25,629 nucleotides of DNA from Hyphomicrobiales bacterium (GTDB lineage: Bacteria > Pseudomonadota > Alphaproteobacteria > Rhizobiales > Aestuariivirgaceae). The stretch's first letter is position 1; every line of letters begins with the position of its first letter. Positions 6,485-14,958 of the stretch are shown piece by piece. Position numbers and translations under genes: made by a program. The stretch spans positions 1-25,629 of the forward strand of contig JADJVV010000002.1 in NCBI GenBank assembly GCA_016710435.1. Direction: 5' to 3'. The notes below the pieces were generated by a model. The model saw only the letters and a list, made by a program, of their open reading frames with translations. It was not told the origin of the DNA and did not search any database.

Positions 6485-8475
6485 CCGACCGCCGCGACGA
6501 CGATTTCCGGGTGCGCCCTGGCGCGCCGAAGAACCGAGGCAAAGGCCAGGGCCAGAGCTTCGTTTCCAAGGTGCTCAAGCGGGCTGGCAAAGCCAGCGGC
6601 GGCAAGTCGGCGGTGCGCCGTCCTGTCGCTGGCGGGAGCGGCCAGCACGCGGGCCAGCGGCCCGGCTCACGGCTTGGGCGCGGCCATACGGCAGCGCGCT
6701 TCGCAGGTGCAAAGCTGACACCCATGTCACGGCGCGTGACCGTCAAGACGCTGCTGGTCAACCAGCGCAACGCCAGCCCGCAGTCGCTCGCCAAGCACCT
6801 GCGCTACATCGAGCGCGACGGTGCCGGCCGGGACGGCGAGCCGGGCCGTGCCTACGGGCCGCAGACCGACCATGCCGACCTCGATGCCTTCAAGGAACGC
6901 TGCCAGGACGACCGACACCATTTCCGTTTCATTGTTTCCCCGGAAGACGGAGCCGAGCTGGACGACCTGCGCACCTACACCCGGCACCTGATGAACCGCA
7001 TGGAGGCCGACCTGGGAACGCGGCTGGATTGGGTGGCGGTCGATCACTGGAACACCGACAACCCGCACACGCACCTGATCGTGCGCGGACGCGACGATAC
7101 CGGCAAAGACCTCATCATCGCGGGCGACTACATCGCCCACGGCTTCCGCCATCGCGCCGCCGAGCTGGCGACGGAATGGCTGGGGCCGCGCACCGAACTG
7201 GAGATCCAGCAGACCTTGCAGCGCGAGGTGGAGCAAGAGCGGTGGACGAGCCTCGACCGCACGTTGCAGCGCGAGGCCGGCGAGGATGGCCGGGTGCAGA
7301 TCGAACGCTTCAACGAACCCCGGCTGCAACGCCAGCGCCTGCTGCTGATCGGCCGCCTGCAACACTTGCAGCGCCTGGGCCTGGCCGACGAGGTGCAGCC
7401 CGGCACCTGGGCCATCCATGCCGACGCTGAGAAGACCCTGCGTGCCCTGGGCGAGCGTGGCGACATCATCCGCACCATGCAGCGCGCCATGAGCGGCCAG
7501 CCGCGCGAGCTGGCGGTATTCGAGCCGGCCGACGACGGCCGTACCCTCGTCGGCCGCGTGGCCGCCAAGGGGCTGGCCGACGAGCTGCACGACCGCGGCT
7601 ATCTGGTCATCGACGGCGTGGACGGCAAGGCCCACTACGTCGCTTTGAACGCCCGCGACGAACTGGCGAGCTACCCCACCGGCGCGGTGGTGGAGGTGCG
7701 TGGTTCCGCCGAGGTACGGGCGGCGGACAAGAACATCGCCGCACTGGCGAGCGATGGCCTGTACCGTACCGATCATCACCTGGCGATCGAGCAAGGCCGA
7801 GCCAAGCCCGGCCGCGACCCGCAAGAGGCTGTGGCGGCCCATATCCGCCGGCTGGAAGCCCTGCGCCGGGCCGGCATCGTGGAGCGCGTGGCCGAGGGGC
7901 TATGGAAAGTGCCGGACGACCTGCCCGAGCGTGGCCGCCAGTACGACGCGCAGCGCCTGGGCGGCGTGGCCGTGGAGCTGAAATCGCACCTGCCCATCGA
8001 GCGGCAGGCCCGCGTGATCGGCGCCACCTGGCTCGACCAGCAACTGATCGGCGGCGGCCGGGGATTGGGCGACCTGGGCTTTGGCGGCGATGCTAGGCAA
8101 GCCTTGCAGCAGCGCGCCGACTTCCTCGAAGAACAGGGGCTGGCCCAGCGGCGCGGGCAGCGGCTGATTCTCTCCCGGAATCTGCTGGAAACGCTGCGCA
8201 ATCGGGAGCTGGCGCAGGCCGCCCAGCACATTGCCGCCGATAGTGGGTTGGAGCATCGGCACGTCACAGACGGGCAGCGCGTAGCCGGCATCTACCGGCG
8301 CTCGGTCATTCTCGCCAGCGGTCGCTATGCGCTGCTCGATGACGGCATGGGGTTCAGTCTGGTGCCTTGGCGGCCGATAATCGAGCCACGACTGGGGCAG
8401 CAGATCGCCGCGACTGTACGCGGCGGCGGTGTGTCATGGGAGGTTGGACGGCAACGAGGTCCTGGGATTGGATAG
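6481..8475 (+). CDS. Conjugative relaxase, VirD2-like with DUF3363 region
   Basis: A 664-residue relaxase that would nick oriT and stay attached to the 5' end of the transferred strand. Residues 1-85 are a basic, disordered lead. The probable catalytic tyrosine is Y109 in SLAKHLRYIERDG. Motif III is HWNTDNPHTHLIVRG at 189-203, giving the metal-binding histidines H189, H196 and H198. From about residue 290 onward lies the DUF3363 region with its conserved LDDGMGFSLVPWRP end. The start overlaps the preceding frame (ATGA). Gene length is normal and uninterrupted. In the uninterrupted backbone traG would follow, but here an 11-kb cargo block separates them. Confidence 0.9.
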   Translation: MTDRRDDDFRVRPGAPKNRGKGQGQSFVSKVLKRAGKASGGKSAVRRPVAGGSGQHAGQRPGSRLGRGHTAARFAGAKLTPMSRRVTVKTLLVNQRNASPQSLAKHLRYIERDGAGRDGEPGRAYGPQTDHADLDAFKERCQDDRHHFRFIVSPEDGAELDDLRTYTRHLMNRMEADLGTRLDWVAVDHWNTDNPHTHLIVRGRDDTGKDLIIAGDYIAHGFRHRAAELATEWLGPRTELEIQQTLQREVEQERWTSLDRTLQREAGEDGRVQIERFNEPRLQRQRLLLIGRLQHLQRLGLADEVQPGTWAIHADAEKTLRALGERGDIIRTMQRAMSGQPRELAVFEPADDGRTLVGRVAAKGLADELHDRGYLVIDGVDGKAHYVALNARDELASYPTGAVVEVRGSAEVRAADKNIAALASDGLYRTDHHLAIEQGRAKPGRDPQEAVAAHIRRLEALRRAGIVERVAEGLWKVPDDLPERGRQYDAQRLGGVAVELKSHLPIERQARVIGATWLDQQLIGGGRGLGDLGFGGDARQALQQRADFLEEQGLAQRRGQRLILSRNLLETLRNRELAQAAQHIAADSGLEHRHVTDGQRVAGIYRRSVILASGRYALLDDGMGFSLVPWRPIIEPRLGQQIAATVRGGGVSWEVGRQRGPGIG

Positions 8476-8550
8476 GGGCCGTAGGCTGTCGTACCGAGTT
8501 AAGGTGTCGAGCAGCGTTCTGGCCCTAGCTTCTGTGCTCCGTTAAGGCGA

Positions 8551-9252
8551 CTAGTCTGTGCTTATCGCCGACGCTGTGGGTGCATGGTTGCTTGCCGATT
8601 CCGGTGCAACTCGCAAACGCGCTGCCCCGACCTGAACTGCCCATTCAACGATCTGCCCGGCCAACACGTCCGTCGCGACACCGAACGCGCTCACCACATC
8701 TGCCTCTCGCTTGCTGCCTGTAGCTTGGATTGCTTCGAAGCGTCTACTGGCAATAGCAGTCCGTTTGGCCGGATCGACCAGTTGCACATCGAGCCGAACC
8801 CGAACCGCGGCGATCGCTTCAGTGCCGCGGTATTCGAGCTGGAACGCCCGCAGCGTACTGCGCAACTCCATATCGGCGCTCATTGGGGTGCTATCGGTAA
8901 TCACGGAAGTCGACCGCCCATCGCGCATGAAGGCTTCGACGATTCGGTCACGCAGCAGCACCGGTGCGGGGTCGGCCCAACGCACTCCTTGCCAAGCCGA
9001 CAAGCGACCATCGGGCTGCGCAATGAAAAGCCGCTCCGAATCCAGGACGCGACTACTCTCAGGGGCGTAGACGCGCAGCGCCCCAGGTCCAGGAACGGCG
9101 CGTGGCGTACTCTCCGCCTGGGCGATGTGATAGTCGGGCAGTTTGTAGGTGACCATTGGAGCTGTTTTGGGAAGCACACTGCACGCGGACAAGCCGAGTA
9201 CTAGCGTCATAGTCACGGCAGCGACGGGAATCATCCTGGCGGAAGTGTTCAC
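8551..9252 (-). CDS. ABC-type transport auxiliary lipoprotein (PqiC-like)
   Basis: A 233-residue outer-membrane lipoprotein of the ABC_trans_aux/PqiC type, the partner of MCE transporters that docks their periplasmic tunnel at the outer membrane. Signal peptide residues 1-23 with lipobox LSAC, lipidated cysteine C24. The body has family features: YKLPDYHIAQ, LRVYAPESSRVLDSERLFI, WADPAPVLLRDRIVEAF and a C-terminal region ending in VGAARLRVAPESASN. The GTG start at 9252 overlaps the stop of the MCE gene (GTGA), so it is the last gene of the operon. No terminator is obvious in the 75 bp between it and the convergent relaxase end. Confidence 0.8.
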   Translation of the reverse strand: MNTSARMIPVAAVTMTLVLGLSACSVLPKTAPMVTYKLPDYHIAQAESTPRAVPGPGALRVYAPESSRVLDSERLFIAQPDGRLSAWQGVRWADPAPVLLRDRIVEAFMRDGRSTSVITDSTPMSADMELRSTLRAFQLEYRGTEAIAAVRVRLDVQLVDPAKRTAIASRRFEAIQATGSKREADVVSAFGVATDVLAGQIVEWAVQVGAARLRVAPESASNHAPTASAISTD

Positions 9253-10178
9253 GGCTTGGTTTCCTCAATGTTCTCTCCACCGAGCAGGTATTGCGCCGGA
9301 TTGCGATCCAGTCGGCGCAGCACGGTGTTTAGATTGGCCAGCGCCTGCTGGAGTTCGTGCATGGCAGGACCTGTGGCGGCCAAGCCCTGGTTCAGCGATT
9401 CCTGATTGTTTTGCAGTAGCGTCTCAACCCTGAAAGCGGCGCGTTCGAGGGATGCCGTTGCATCACGCGTGTTCACCATGATTTGCTTACCATCGTTATT
9501 TAGTAGCAGGTTGGCATCGCGAAGAGTGCTATTTGCTTGGCGCACGGCAGCTGTCGATTCTCTGCTTGCTTCGGTCAGATTGCTGATTAACGTCGCGATC
9601 TCGGCCCTCTGGTCAGCGACCGCGCCCGTAGTCTGTTCGAGATTCACTAGACTGCGGTGCACAAGAGCCAAATTCTCCTTCGACAGTAACTCCTGCGTGC
9701 GCAGCAAGATGCCGTTGAGTGTCGTCATGCTGTTACCCTCGCCGGAGACCAGGGATGCCATCGCCGAACGTGGCGCGAGGATCAACGGTTCCTCGTCCTC
9801 TTTCCGATCCAGCAATGGCACGTTTGGCCCACCGTCGCTCAACTCGATCACCGCGTTGCCGGTAATTCCCGTGATGACCAATTCAGCGCGGGTATCCTGC
9901 CGGACCGGGATGGTGGCATTGATACGCACGCGCGCTATCGCCCGCCTTGGGTCAGGCGGCGAAAGAGAAAGTGCAACGACTTCGCCAATCGTGATTCCGC
10001 TGTACTGAACCTGGCTGCCGGGCGTAAGCCCGGTCACTGGCTCATCGAACATAATCCGGTAATACTGGTAATCGTGGTCGGAACGTGTGTCGCTGAGCCA
10101 AAGCGCGAAGCCAATACCAATCGCACCGAGCAGCACGACGAACAGACCAATGAATACATGATGGGCACGTGGTTCCAT
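9249..10178 (-). CDS. MCE (MlaD/PqiB-type) lipid-binding protein
   Basis: A 309-residue periplasmic MCE protein anchored in the inner membrane. MCE rings form the lipid path between ABC transporter and outer membrane. One N-terminal membrane helix lies at about residues 8-28. A single MCE domain spans about 40-116 (FDEPVTGLTPGSQVQYSGI, then IGEVVALSL and ELVITGITGNAVIEL). From about 150 to 300 it is a long helical, coiled-coil-like tail rich in Q, N, L and E (for example LLLNNDGKQIMVNTRDATAS), unlike the short tail of E. coli MlaD. Such tails can form a tunnel or needle. It lies 91 bp after mlaF and overlaps the lipoprotein gene by four bases. Confidence 0.85.
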   Translation of the reverse strand: MEPRAHHVFIGLFVVLLGAIGIGFALWLSDTRSDHDYQYYRIMFDEPVTGLTPGSQVQYSGITIGEVVALSLSPPDPRRAIARVRINATIPVRQDTRAELVITGITGNAVIELSDGGPNVPLLDRKEDEEPLILAPRSAMASLVSGEGNSMTTLNGILLRTQELLSKENLALVHRSLVNLEQTTGAVADQRAEIATLISNLTEASRESTAAVRQANSTLRDANLLLNNDGKQIMVNTRDATASLERAAFRVETLLQNNQESLNQGLAATGPAMHELQQALANLNTVLRRLDRNPAQYLLGGENIEETKP

Positions 10179-10269
10179 GATCAGACCACCTCGTTTTCAG
10201 AGTGTAAATATTGCGTGCGCCCAGCCCAATGCGTGCGCGACGGAAGAATGATGCAGATGCGGAAGGGTT

Positions 10270-11090
10270 TCATGGCTGCGTCTCTTGGCTGGAAGCACCA
10301 GTGGCCTGTGCGGCCGCACGGCCACGGGGGCCGTGAAAGTATTCCTGTATCCACGGGTGCTTGAATCGCTCGACTGCCTCGATGCCGTCGTTGATGAGTA
10401 CCTTCTGGTTCGCCAGGACCGCGACACGGTCGCATATGGTGTACAGCGTATCGAGGTCGTGGGTTACCAGAAACACCGTGAGACCCAGTGCATTGCGCAG
10501 GGTCAGAATCAATTGGTCGAAAGATGCAGCCCCGATTGGATCCAGTCCTGCGGTGGGTTCGTCAAGAAACAGGATGTTCGCATCAAGCGCCAAGGCTCTC
10601 GCCAGTGCTGCTCGTTTCACCATGCCTCCGGACAACGAGGCCGGATATTTGTCTCCCGCTCCGGCAGGCAACCCCACCAAGCCCAGCTTGCTTCTTGCCA
10701 AACGCTCGGCAAGAGGCCGCGCCAGACCGACATGCTCGATTAAAGGAAGAGCGACGTTCTCCAAGACGGTCAGCGATGAATACAACGCGCCCTTCTGGAA
10801 CAGAATGCCGAACCTTCGCTCCATACGCGCGCGTGCAAGCCATTGGGCTCGCAGTAGGTCGCGCCCCCGATACGGACCACGCCCGAATGCGGCTTCTGCA
10901 GCCCGACGATGCTACGCAAGAGCACGGATTTCCCGGTGCCTGATCCTCCCACCACGCCAAGGATTTCCCCGCGTCGCACGTCCAGGTCCAGGTCCTGATG
11001 GACCTGCTGGGTTCCAAACCTGTTGTCTAGGCCGCGCACTTCAATAGCGTGTCGCACACCGTTGTCGGTGTCTTCCTTCACCGCGCTCAC
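10270..11090 (-). pseudogene. MlaF-type ABC transporter ATPase, split by a one-base deletion in a C5 run
   Basis: The ATPase of the MCE transporter, about 273 residues if repaired. The first part (GTG start 11090, overlapping the MlaE stop) has Walker A GGSGTGKSVLLRSIVGL. The second part, in another frame from about 10864 on, has the Q-loop region FGILFQKGALYSSLTVLENV, signature LSGGMVKRAALARALA, Walker B ILFLDEPTAGLDP and H-loop VTHDLD. The break is at the CCCCC run 10864-10868. One more C would restore RIGGRDLLRAQWLARARMER. Every motif is otherwise intact, so this is either a very recent mutation or a sequencing error. If real, the transporter has no motor. Confidence 0.85.
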
Positions 11091-12244
11091 CAGCCCATCT
11101 CCATGAAGAACAGTGCAGCGATGGCATCGATCAGGATCACCATGAAGATTGATTGCACAACACTAGAAGTCGTGTGGTCGCCTACCGACTCAGCGCTACC
11201 GGCGACCTTGAACCCTTCATGGCAGCCGATAGCGGCGATCATCACCGCGAAGAGCGGGGACTTGCTCATTCCGACAAGAAAATGGCGCACCTCGATTTTT
11301 TCCTGCACGATGGCAAGGAACTGTGCAGGAGGAATCTCCAAGCTCAGTGCGCATACAGTGGCGCCGCCCACAATGCCAGCCAAGATGCCTACTAATGTGA
11401 GCAGTGGCAAGGACACAAGAAGCGCCAGCACGCGTGGCAGCACCAGCAACTCGATGGGGTCGAGCGCGTTGGAGCGAAGCGCATCGATCTCTTCATTTGC
11501 CTTCATCGAACCGATTTGGGCGGTATACGCGCTTGCGGTACGGCCTGCAATCAATATGGCCGGGAGCAGCACTCCGAACTCGCGCATGAACGAGAAGGCG
11601 ACCAGATGCACCGAGAAGATGCTCGCACCGAAGTTGGCCAGCACCGTTGCGCCCAGGAACGCCACCACCATTCCTACCATGAAGCTCAGTAGCGCCACGA
11701 TGGGAATGGCGTCCACCGCTGACCGCTGGATTTGAGCGATCACCGAGGTCGTGCGCCAGCGACGCGGGTGACGAACGGTACGGCTCCATGTTTCGATGAT
11801 CTGACCCACGAACCCGGCCAGACCAAGACACGCACGACAGCCCTGTTCCACGGTCAGGCCTATGCGTCCCAGACCGCGGAGCAGAGGATTCCCGCTCACC
11901 GCTGCTTTGTCCGTCTTCTGCTGAGCGGTAGCAGCGGCGGCAAGCGCTTTCATTAGGGCGAGGCGATCCGGGGACAGATTTGGAGCTGCCTCCGGCCGGT
12001 CGAGTATCGAGTCTGGCCCGAGAATTTCCACCAGCAGAGCCGCGCCGGCGGTGTCCAGTCTCTGGACTTGCGTCCAGTCGAGCAAGGGAGTGGCGTACCC
12101 CTCGGCATGGCTGATGCGGGCGGCGGACACGGATTTTGCCAGACTGGCGTAGTGCTCTATCGTCCAGTCGCCACCCGCCAGCCATTTGTGATCACCGCCG
12201 ACCATGGCATCCTGCCGGAGCCAAGCCTGTGAAGCGTTGCTCAT
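11087..12244 (-). CDS. MlaE-type ABC transporter permease with N-terminal STAS-like region
   Basis: A 385-residue inner-membrane permease of the MlaE family, which hands phospholipids between the membrane and the MCE ring. Residues 1-95 look like a STAS (MlaB-like) domain fused at the N-terminus (LDWTQVQRLDTAGAALLVEI). The permease follows from about 130 with the family signature FMREFGVLLPAILIAGRTAS, then MKANEEIDALRSNALDPIEL and at least five hydrophobic segments. Start ATG 12244 overlaps the upstream lipoprotein stop (ATGA). An upstream in-frame ATG at 12262 is possible but lies inside that gene. Its stop overlaps the mlaF GTG start. The STAS-permease fusion explains why no separate mlaB is present. 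Confidence 0.85.
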   Translation of the reverse strand: MSNASQAWLRQDAMVGGDHKWLAGGDWTIEHYASLAKSVSAARISHAEGYATPLLDWTQVQRLDTAGAALLVEILGPDSILDRPEAAPNLSPDRLALMKALAAAATAQQKTDKAAVSGNPLLRGLGRIGLTVEQGCRACLGLAGFVGQIIETWSRTVRHPRRWRTTSVIAQIQRSAVDAIPIVALLSFMVGMVVAFLGATVLANFGASIFSVHLVAFSFMREFGVLLPAILIAGRTASAYTAQIGSMKANEEIDALRSNALDPIELLVLPRVLALLVSLPLLTLVGILAGIVGGATVCALSLEIPPAQFLAIVQEKIEVRHFLVGMSKSPLFAVMIAAIGCHEGFKVAGSAESVGDHTTSSVVQSIFMVILIDAIAALFFMEMGW

Positions 12245-12860
12245 GGCTGCGTGTCCCGCCAAGCGCTGTCGATGCGCTCGATGCAGTTCGTGATCGCCGC
12301 TTTGGCATGACCCAGCAATGTGTACGAACCGGCGAACTCTTTAATGACGTTGCCGCGCTCGAAGCAACTGGCGGCAGCAACGCGTCGTCCCGTACTTACA
12401 TCGACTGCTTCGAACTCTAGGCTGGCACCGCCCGTCGTCACGGGTCCAACCAGCAGGGTCGTCATTGCATTGACTGCCCGATTCGGTGTCTGCAGTTCGG
12501 TGACCGCTACACGCACCCGAACCTGTCCCGTGCCACCTGGGGTGGCGGGACTTTTGCCTTCCTGGCGTTTCAGTTCGCTCGTCACATGGTCTAGCACTTC
12601 ACGCTGCTGCGCGTCATCGAGCCCATCGATGCGACCCGAGGCGGTCTTGATCTGCGCATCTTCCACCACGACAGCGGCATAACGCTTGGGCTCGAATCCC
12701 GCTGCGCGGTACATCAGTACGTTCTCGTATCGTGTCGGCGATAACTTCTCGTAGTCGCCGAGAAATCCGGAGCGCGTCATGCTGTTGGTCGCGCATCCAG
12801 AGAGCGCGCCTGCTACGCAAAAAAAATGCCGCCGCGGATCAATGCAGTTTTGCTCTTCAT
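12241..12860 (-). CDS. DUF3313 family lipoprotein; signal peptide broken at an A8 run
   Basis: About 206 residues, function unknown, DUF3313 family (SGFLGDYEKLSP, FEPKRYAAVVVEDAQI, TGGASLEFEAVDVSTGRRVA). ATG 12860 has a good ribosome-binding site (AAGGAG) and reads MKSKTALIRGG, then stops after the run of eight A (12819-12826 on the + strand). Nine A would give a textbook lipoprotein signal ending LSGC with C23 lipidated. As written, the downstream body is open only from a TTG at 12879, which lacks a ribosome-binding site and gives a poor acidic leader. It follows the tetR-like gene by 16 bp and overlaps mlaE, so it is an operon member and possibly a periplasmic or outer-membrane partner of the transporter. 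Confidence 0.75.
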
Positions 12861-12875
12861 AATGGGTCTCCTTGA

Positions 12876-13364
12876 TCAAACGAAACTAAGACAGGCAATG
12901 CCTGCTGCGATGAGGGCGGTGCCAGACCAGCGCGTCACTGATGCGAGATCGCCTAGCAAGAGGGCGCCGATACCCAAGTTTCCAAGTAGCCCGATTCCTG
13001 CCCAGGCTGCAGAGGCCGCGCTGATCGGAATCCGCTTGAGCGCGAGCCACAAATCTCCGGCAAACCTGCGCTCGTGATTGGCTTGTACCGCGTCGAACGC
13101 CCGGATCATCTCGTCGATCAGTGTCACGAACAAATCGCGTTTGGTCTTGAAATGATAGAGAAACGCCCCTTTGCTCAACCCGGCCCGCACGACGACGGCG
13201 TCCAGCGTCAGACGACTGGCGCCTTCCTCCAGCACCAGTTCGCGAGCGGCCTGCAGGATGCGCTCGCGAGTTAGCTGGGCTCCTTGCTGGAGAACGGGCT
13301 GCGCATCGGTGCTGCTATGGGCGGTGGACGGGGGGGGCAACTTTGTTTTCGCGCGAGGCGGCAT
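12876..13364 (-). CDS. TetR DNA-binding domain fused to the C-terminal half of an SMR transporter
   Basis: A 162-residue chimera. Residues 30-98 are a normal TetR N-terminus: TRERILQAARELVLEEGAS, the HTH TLDAVVVRAGLSKGAFLYHF, and KTKRDLFVTLIDEM. From about 104 on it is not a TetR ligand-binding domain but the last two helices of a small multidrug resistance protein: LWLALKRIPISAASAAW, GIG, LLLGD, then GTALIAAGIACL. By eye about 25 of 55 residues match, without gaps, the SugE-like SMR encoded at 16219. The junction is near 13052-13070. The ligand pocket and dimerisation helices of TetR and the essential TM1 glutamate of SMR proteins are both missing. ATG 13364 has GGAG eight bases upstream. 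It leads the MCE operon. Confidence 0.8.
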   Translation of the reverse strand: MPPRAKTKLPPPSTAHSSTDAQPVLQQGAQLTRERILQAARELVLEEGASRLTLDAVVVRAGLSKGAFLYHFKTKRDLFVTLIDEMIRAFDAVQANHERRFAGDLWLALKRIPISAASAAWAGIGLLGNLGIGALLLGDLASVTRWSGTALIAAGIACLSFV

Positions 13365-13384
13365 GGTCGTGCTCCAAAAAAAGC

Positions 13385-13438
13385 TTGAGTCATATACAGT
13401 CCAGTCGGTATAGTAGAAGGCGTAAAACAGTCCGTCAA
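13385..13438. promoter_or_regulatory. Divergent, overlapping promoters of the tetR-like operon and nodT-like gene
   Basis: Rightward: TTGAGT (13385-13390), 18-bp spacer, TATAGT (13409-13414), 52 bp ahead of the outer-membrane channel gene. Leftward: TTGACG (complement of 13433-13438), 17-bp spacer, TACTAT (complement of 13410-13415), 46 bp ahead of the TetR-like gene. The two -10 boxes lie on top of each other, so a protein bound at the operator within would stop both. Matches to sigma-70 hexamers and spacings are good; activity is inferred. Confidence 0.6.
13393..13412. promoter_or_regulatory. Imperfect 20-bp inverted repeat, likely TetR-family operator
   Basis: TATACAGTCC / AGTCGGTATA: seven of ten half-site positions are symmetric (TATAC.G.C). 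It fills the spacer and reaches the -10 of the rightward promoter, and covers part of the leftward -10. Position and symmetry fit a site for a TetR dimer. The chimeric regulator encoded next door keeps the DNA-reading helices but not the usual dimerisation domain, so whether it still binds is open. Confidence 0.55.
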
Positions 13439-13465
13439 GACTTTTTCGGAATGCAAGGACCTGCC

Positions 13466-14869
13466 ATGTCTCAAATTCTTGAACGCTATCGCCTCATGGC
13501 CATGATTTCGCCGCTAATGCTTCTTGCGGCTTGCAGCCATGCTCCGCACTCTGCCGATCCGCCTCGCCTGGATGTACCGGCCCATTTCTCAAATGAAGAG
13601 GGAGGTGAAGGCATCCTGGACAAATCATCCCGCCGTACTCTTCCCGTCGACTGGTGGACGGCCTACGGCGATCCACAGCTCAATGTCCTAGTCCGGGCGG
13701 CGCTGGAGCGCAACACCGAACTGTCGATTGCGCGCGCGCGCGTCGACGAGGCCTCGGCCGCCACGCGGCGAGCACGGGCCTCCCTGCTCCCCTCGTTGTC
13801 CGCGGGCACGCAGGCAACTCGAGGACGCGACTATTCAGAGAACGTTGCGATCGGCAATGATGGCCGCGCCACGTTGTCTGCATCGTGGGAGGCAGACCTG
13901 TCGGGGCGGCTTTCGCAGGCAGCAGAAGGTGCGCGCCTGGATGCGGTGGCAGCCGAACAAGCGTGGGTTGCCACGCGTTGGCAGGTCGCGTTTGAAACAG
14001 TGTCGGCGGCTGTGCAGCAGCGCCAAGCCAGTGAACTCGAAGCGCTCGCCACGGCGCGGCTGGCATCCGCCGAGCGACTCGTCTTGCTGACACAACGGAA
14101 GTTCGAGGCCGGACAAGCTACCGGCTTCGACATCGAGCGAACCCGCTCCGGCGTCGTCGCACTGCGTGTGGAGCAAGAGCAACTTCGGCGTGCGCGCGGC
14201 GAGGCGACGCATGCACTTGATGTACTAGCGGGACAAACGCCCGGAGCGTCTGCAGCTTCTCCGACTCTTGCTTCACTCGCCGCCCCCAATTGGACACCGA
14301 CACGCATACCTGCGGACCTGCTGAGTGAGCGGCCCGACGTGCGCGCCGCCGAAGCGAAGTTCGCAGCCGAAACCGCGCGCTGGAACGCAGCCGAAGGCGA
14401 ACGCTTCCCTAAGCTGGTGTTGGACCTGAGCGGCGGACGGCAGCGCGTTGAGAGTGCGGGGACGCGCATTACCGGCAACATTTTTTCACTTGGGGCCGGG
14501 GTTTCGTTGCCGATCTTCGATGGTGGCGCGATCCGTGCCGGCATCGAGACCGGAGAGGCGCGCAGCCGAGCTGCGCGCGCGGAGTTCGAGCGCACTTTGT
14601 TGAGTGCATTGCAGGACGTAGAGAACGCATACCTCGGTTGGCATACGCAGCACGCCGCACTGGAGCATCAGACCGAGGGGGTCGCAGTCGCGGAGCGTCA
14701 GCTCGATCGCAGCCGCCGTCTGTTTGAGGCGGGACAAGTGGACGCCACGGTGGTGGCCGAGGCTGAGGCGGGGGTGATGTCAGCGCAGGCTTCGCTGATC
14801 CGCACGCGGGCCGAGACAGCCGTGCAATGGGGTGTGCTGGCAAAAGCACTATCCGGCCCACCTGTTTGA
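13466..14869 (+). CDS. NodT-family (TolC-like) outer-membrane channel lipoprotein
   Basis: A 467-residue outer-membrane factor of the RND/ABC efflux type, forming the exit duct through the outer membrane. Signal peptide with lipobox LAAC, lipidated C23. Two outer-membrane efflux repeats follow: the first about residues 65-240 (DWWTAYGDPQLNVLVRAALE, IARARVDEASAATRRARASL), the second from about 280 (LLSERPDVRAAEAKFAAETA, GVSLPIFDGGAIRAGIETGE, ALQDVENAYLGW). Length is normal and the frame uninterrupted. ATG 13466 has AAGGAC upstream. It is divergent from, and shares its promoter with, the MCE operon. That suggests it works with that transporter, although no periplasmic adaptor of the HlyD/AcrA type is present nearby. 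Confidence 0.9.
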   Translation: MSQILERYRLMAMISPLMLLAACSHAPHSADPPRLDVPAHFSNEEGGEGILDKSSRRTLPVDWWTAYGDPQLNVLVRAALERNTELSIARARVDEASAATRRARASLLPSLSAGTQATRGRDYSENVAIGNDGRATLSASWEADLSGRLSQAAEGARLDAVAAEQAWVATRWQVAFETVSAAVQQRQASELEALATARLASAERLVLLTQRKFEAGQATGFDIERTRSGVVALRVEQEQLRRARGEATHALDVLAGQTPGASAASPTLASLAAPNWTPTRIPADLLSERPDVRAAEAKFAAETARWNAAEGERFPKLVLDLSGGRQRVESAGTRITGNIFSLGAGVSLPIFDGGAIRAGIETGEARSRAARAEFERTLLSALQDVENAYLGWHTQHAALEHQTEGVAVAERQLDRSRRLFEAGQVDATVVAEAEAGVMSAQASLIRTRAETAVQWGVLAKALSGPPV

Positions 14870-14958
14870 TCGGGGAAGCTTGCTGGAGCAGCTTGCGAAG
14901 GCTAGATAGCGTGGCGCAAGGCGAAGGTGGTGAGGCCTAAGTGAGGAGGAATGCGAAC

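Noticed and set aside
6054..7430. A 458-codon forward open frame overlapping the relaxase
   Set aside because: Reads the relaxase DNA in another frame, giving an Arg/Pro/Ala-rich product without family features.
6727..7842. A 371-codon open frame on the minus strand
   Set aside because: It lies wholly antisense to the conserved relaxase, has no ribosome-binding site of note and matches nothing recognised; it is a GC-rich shadow frame.
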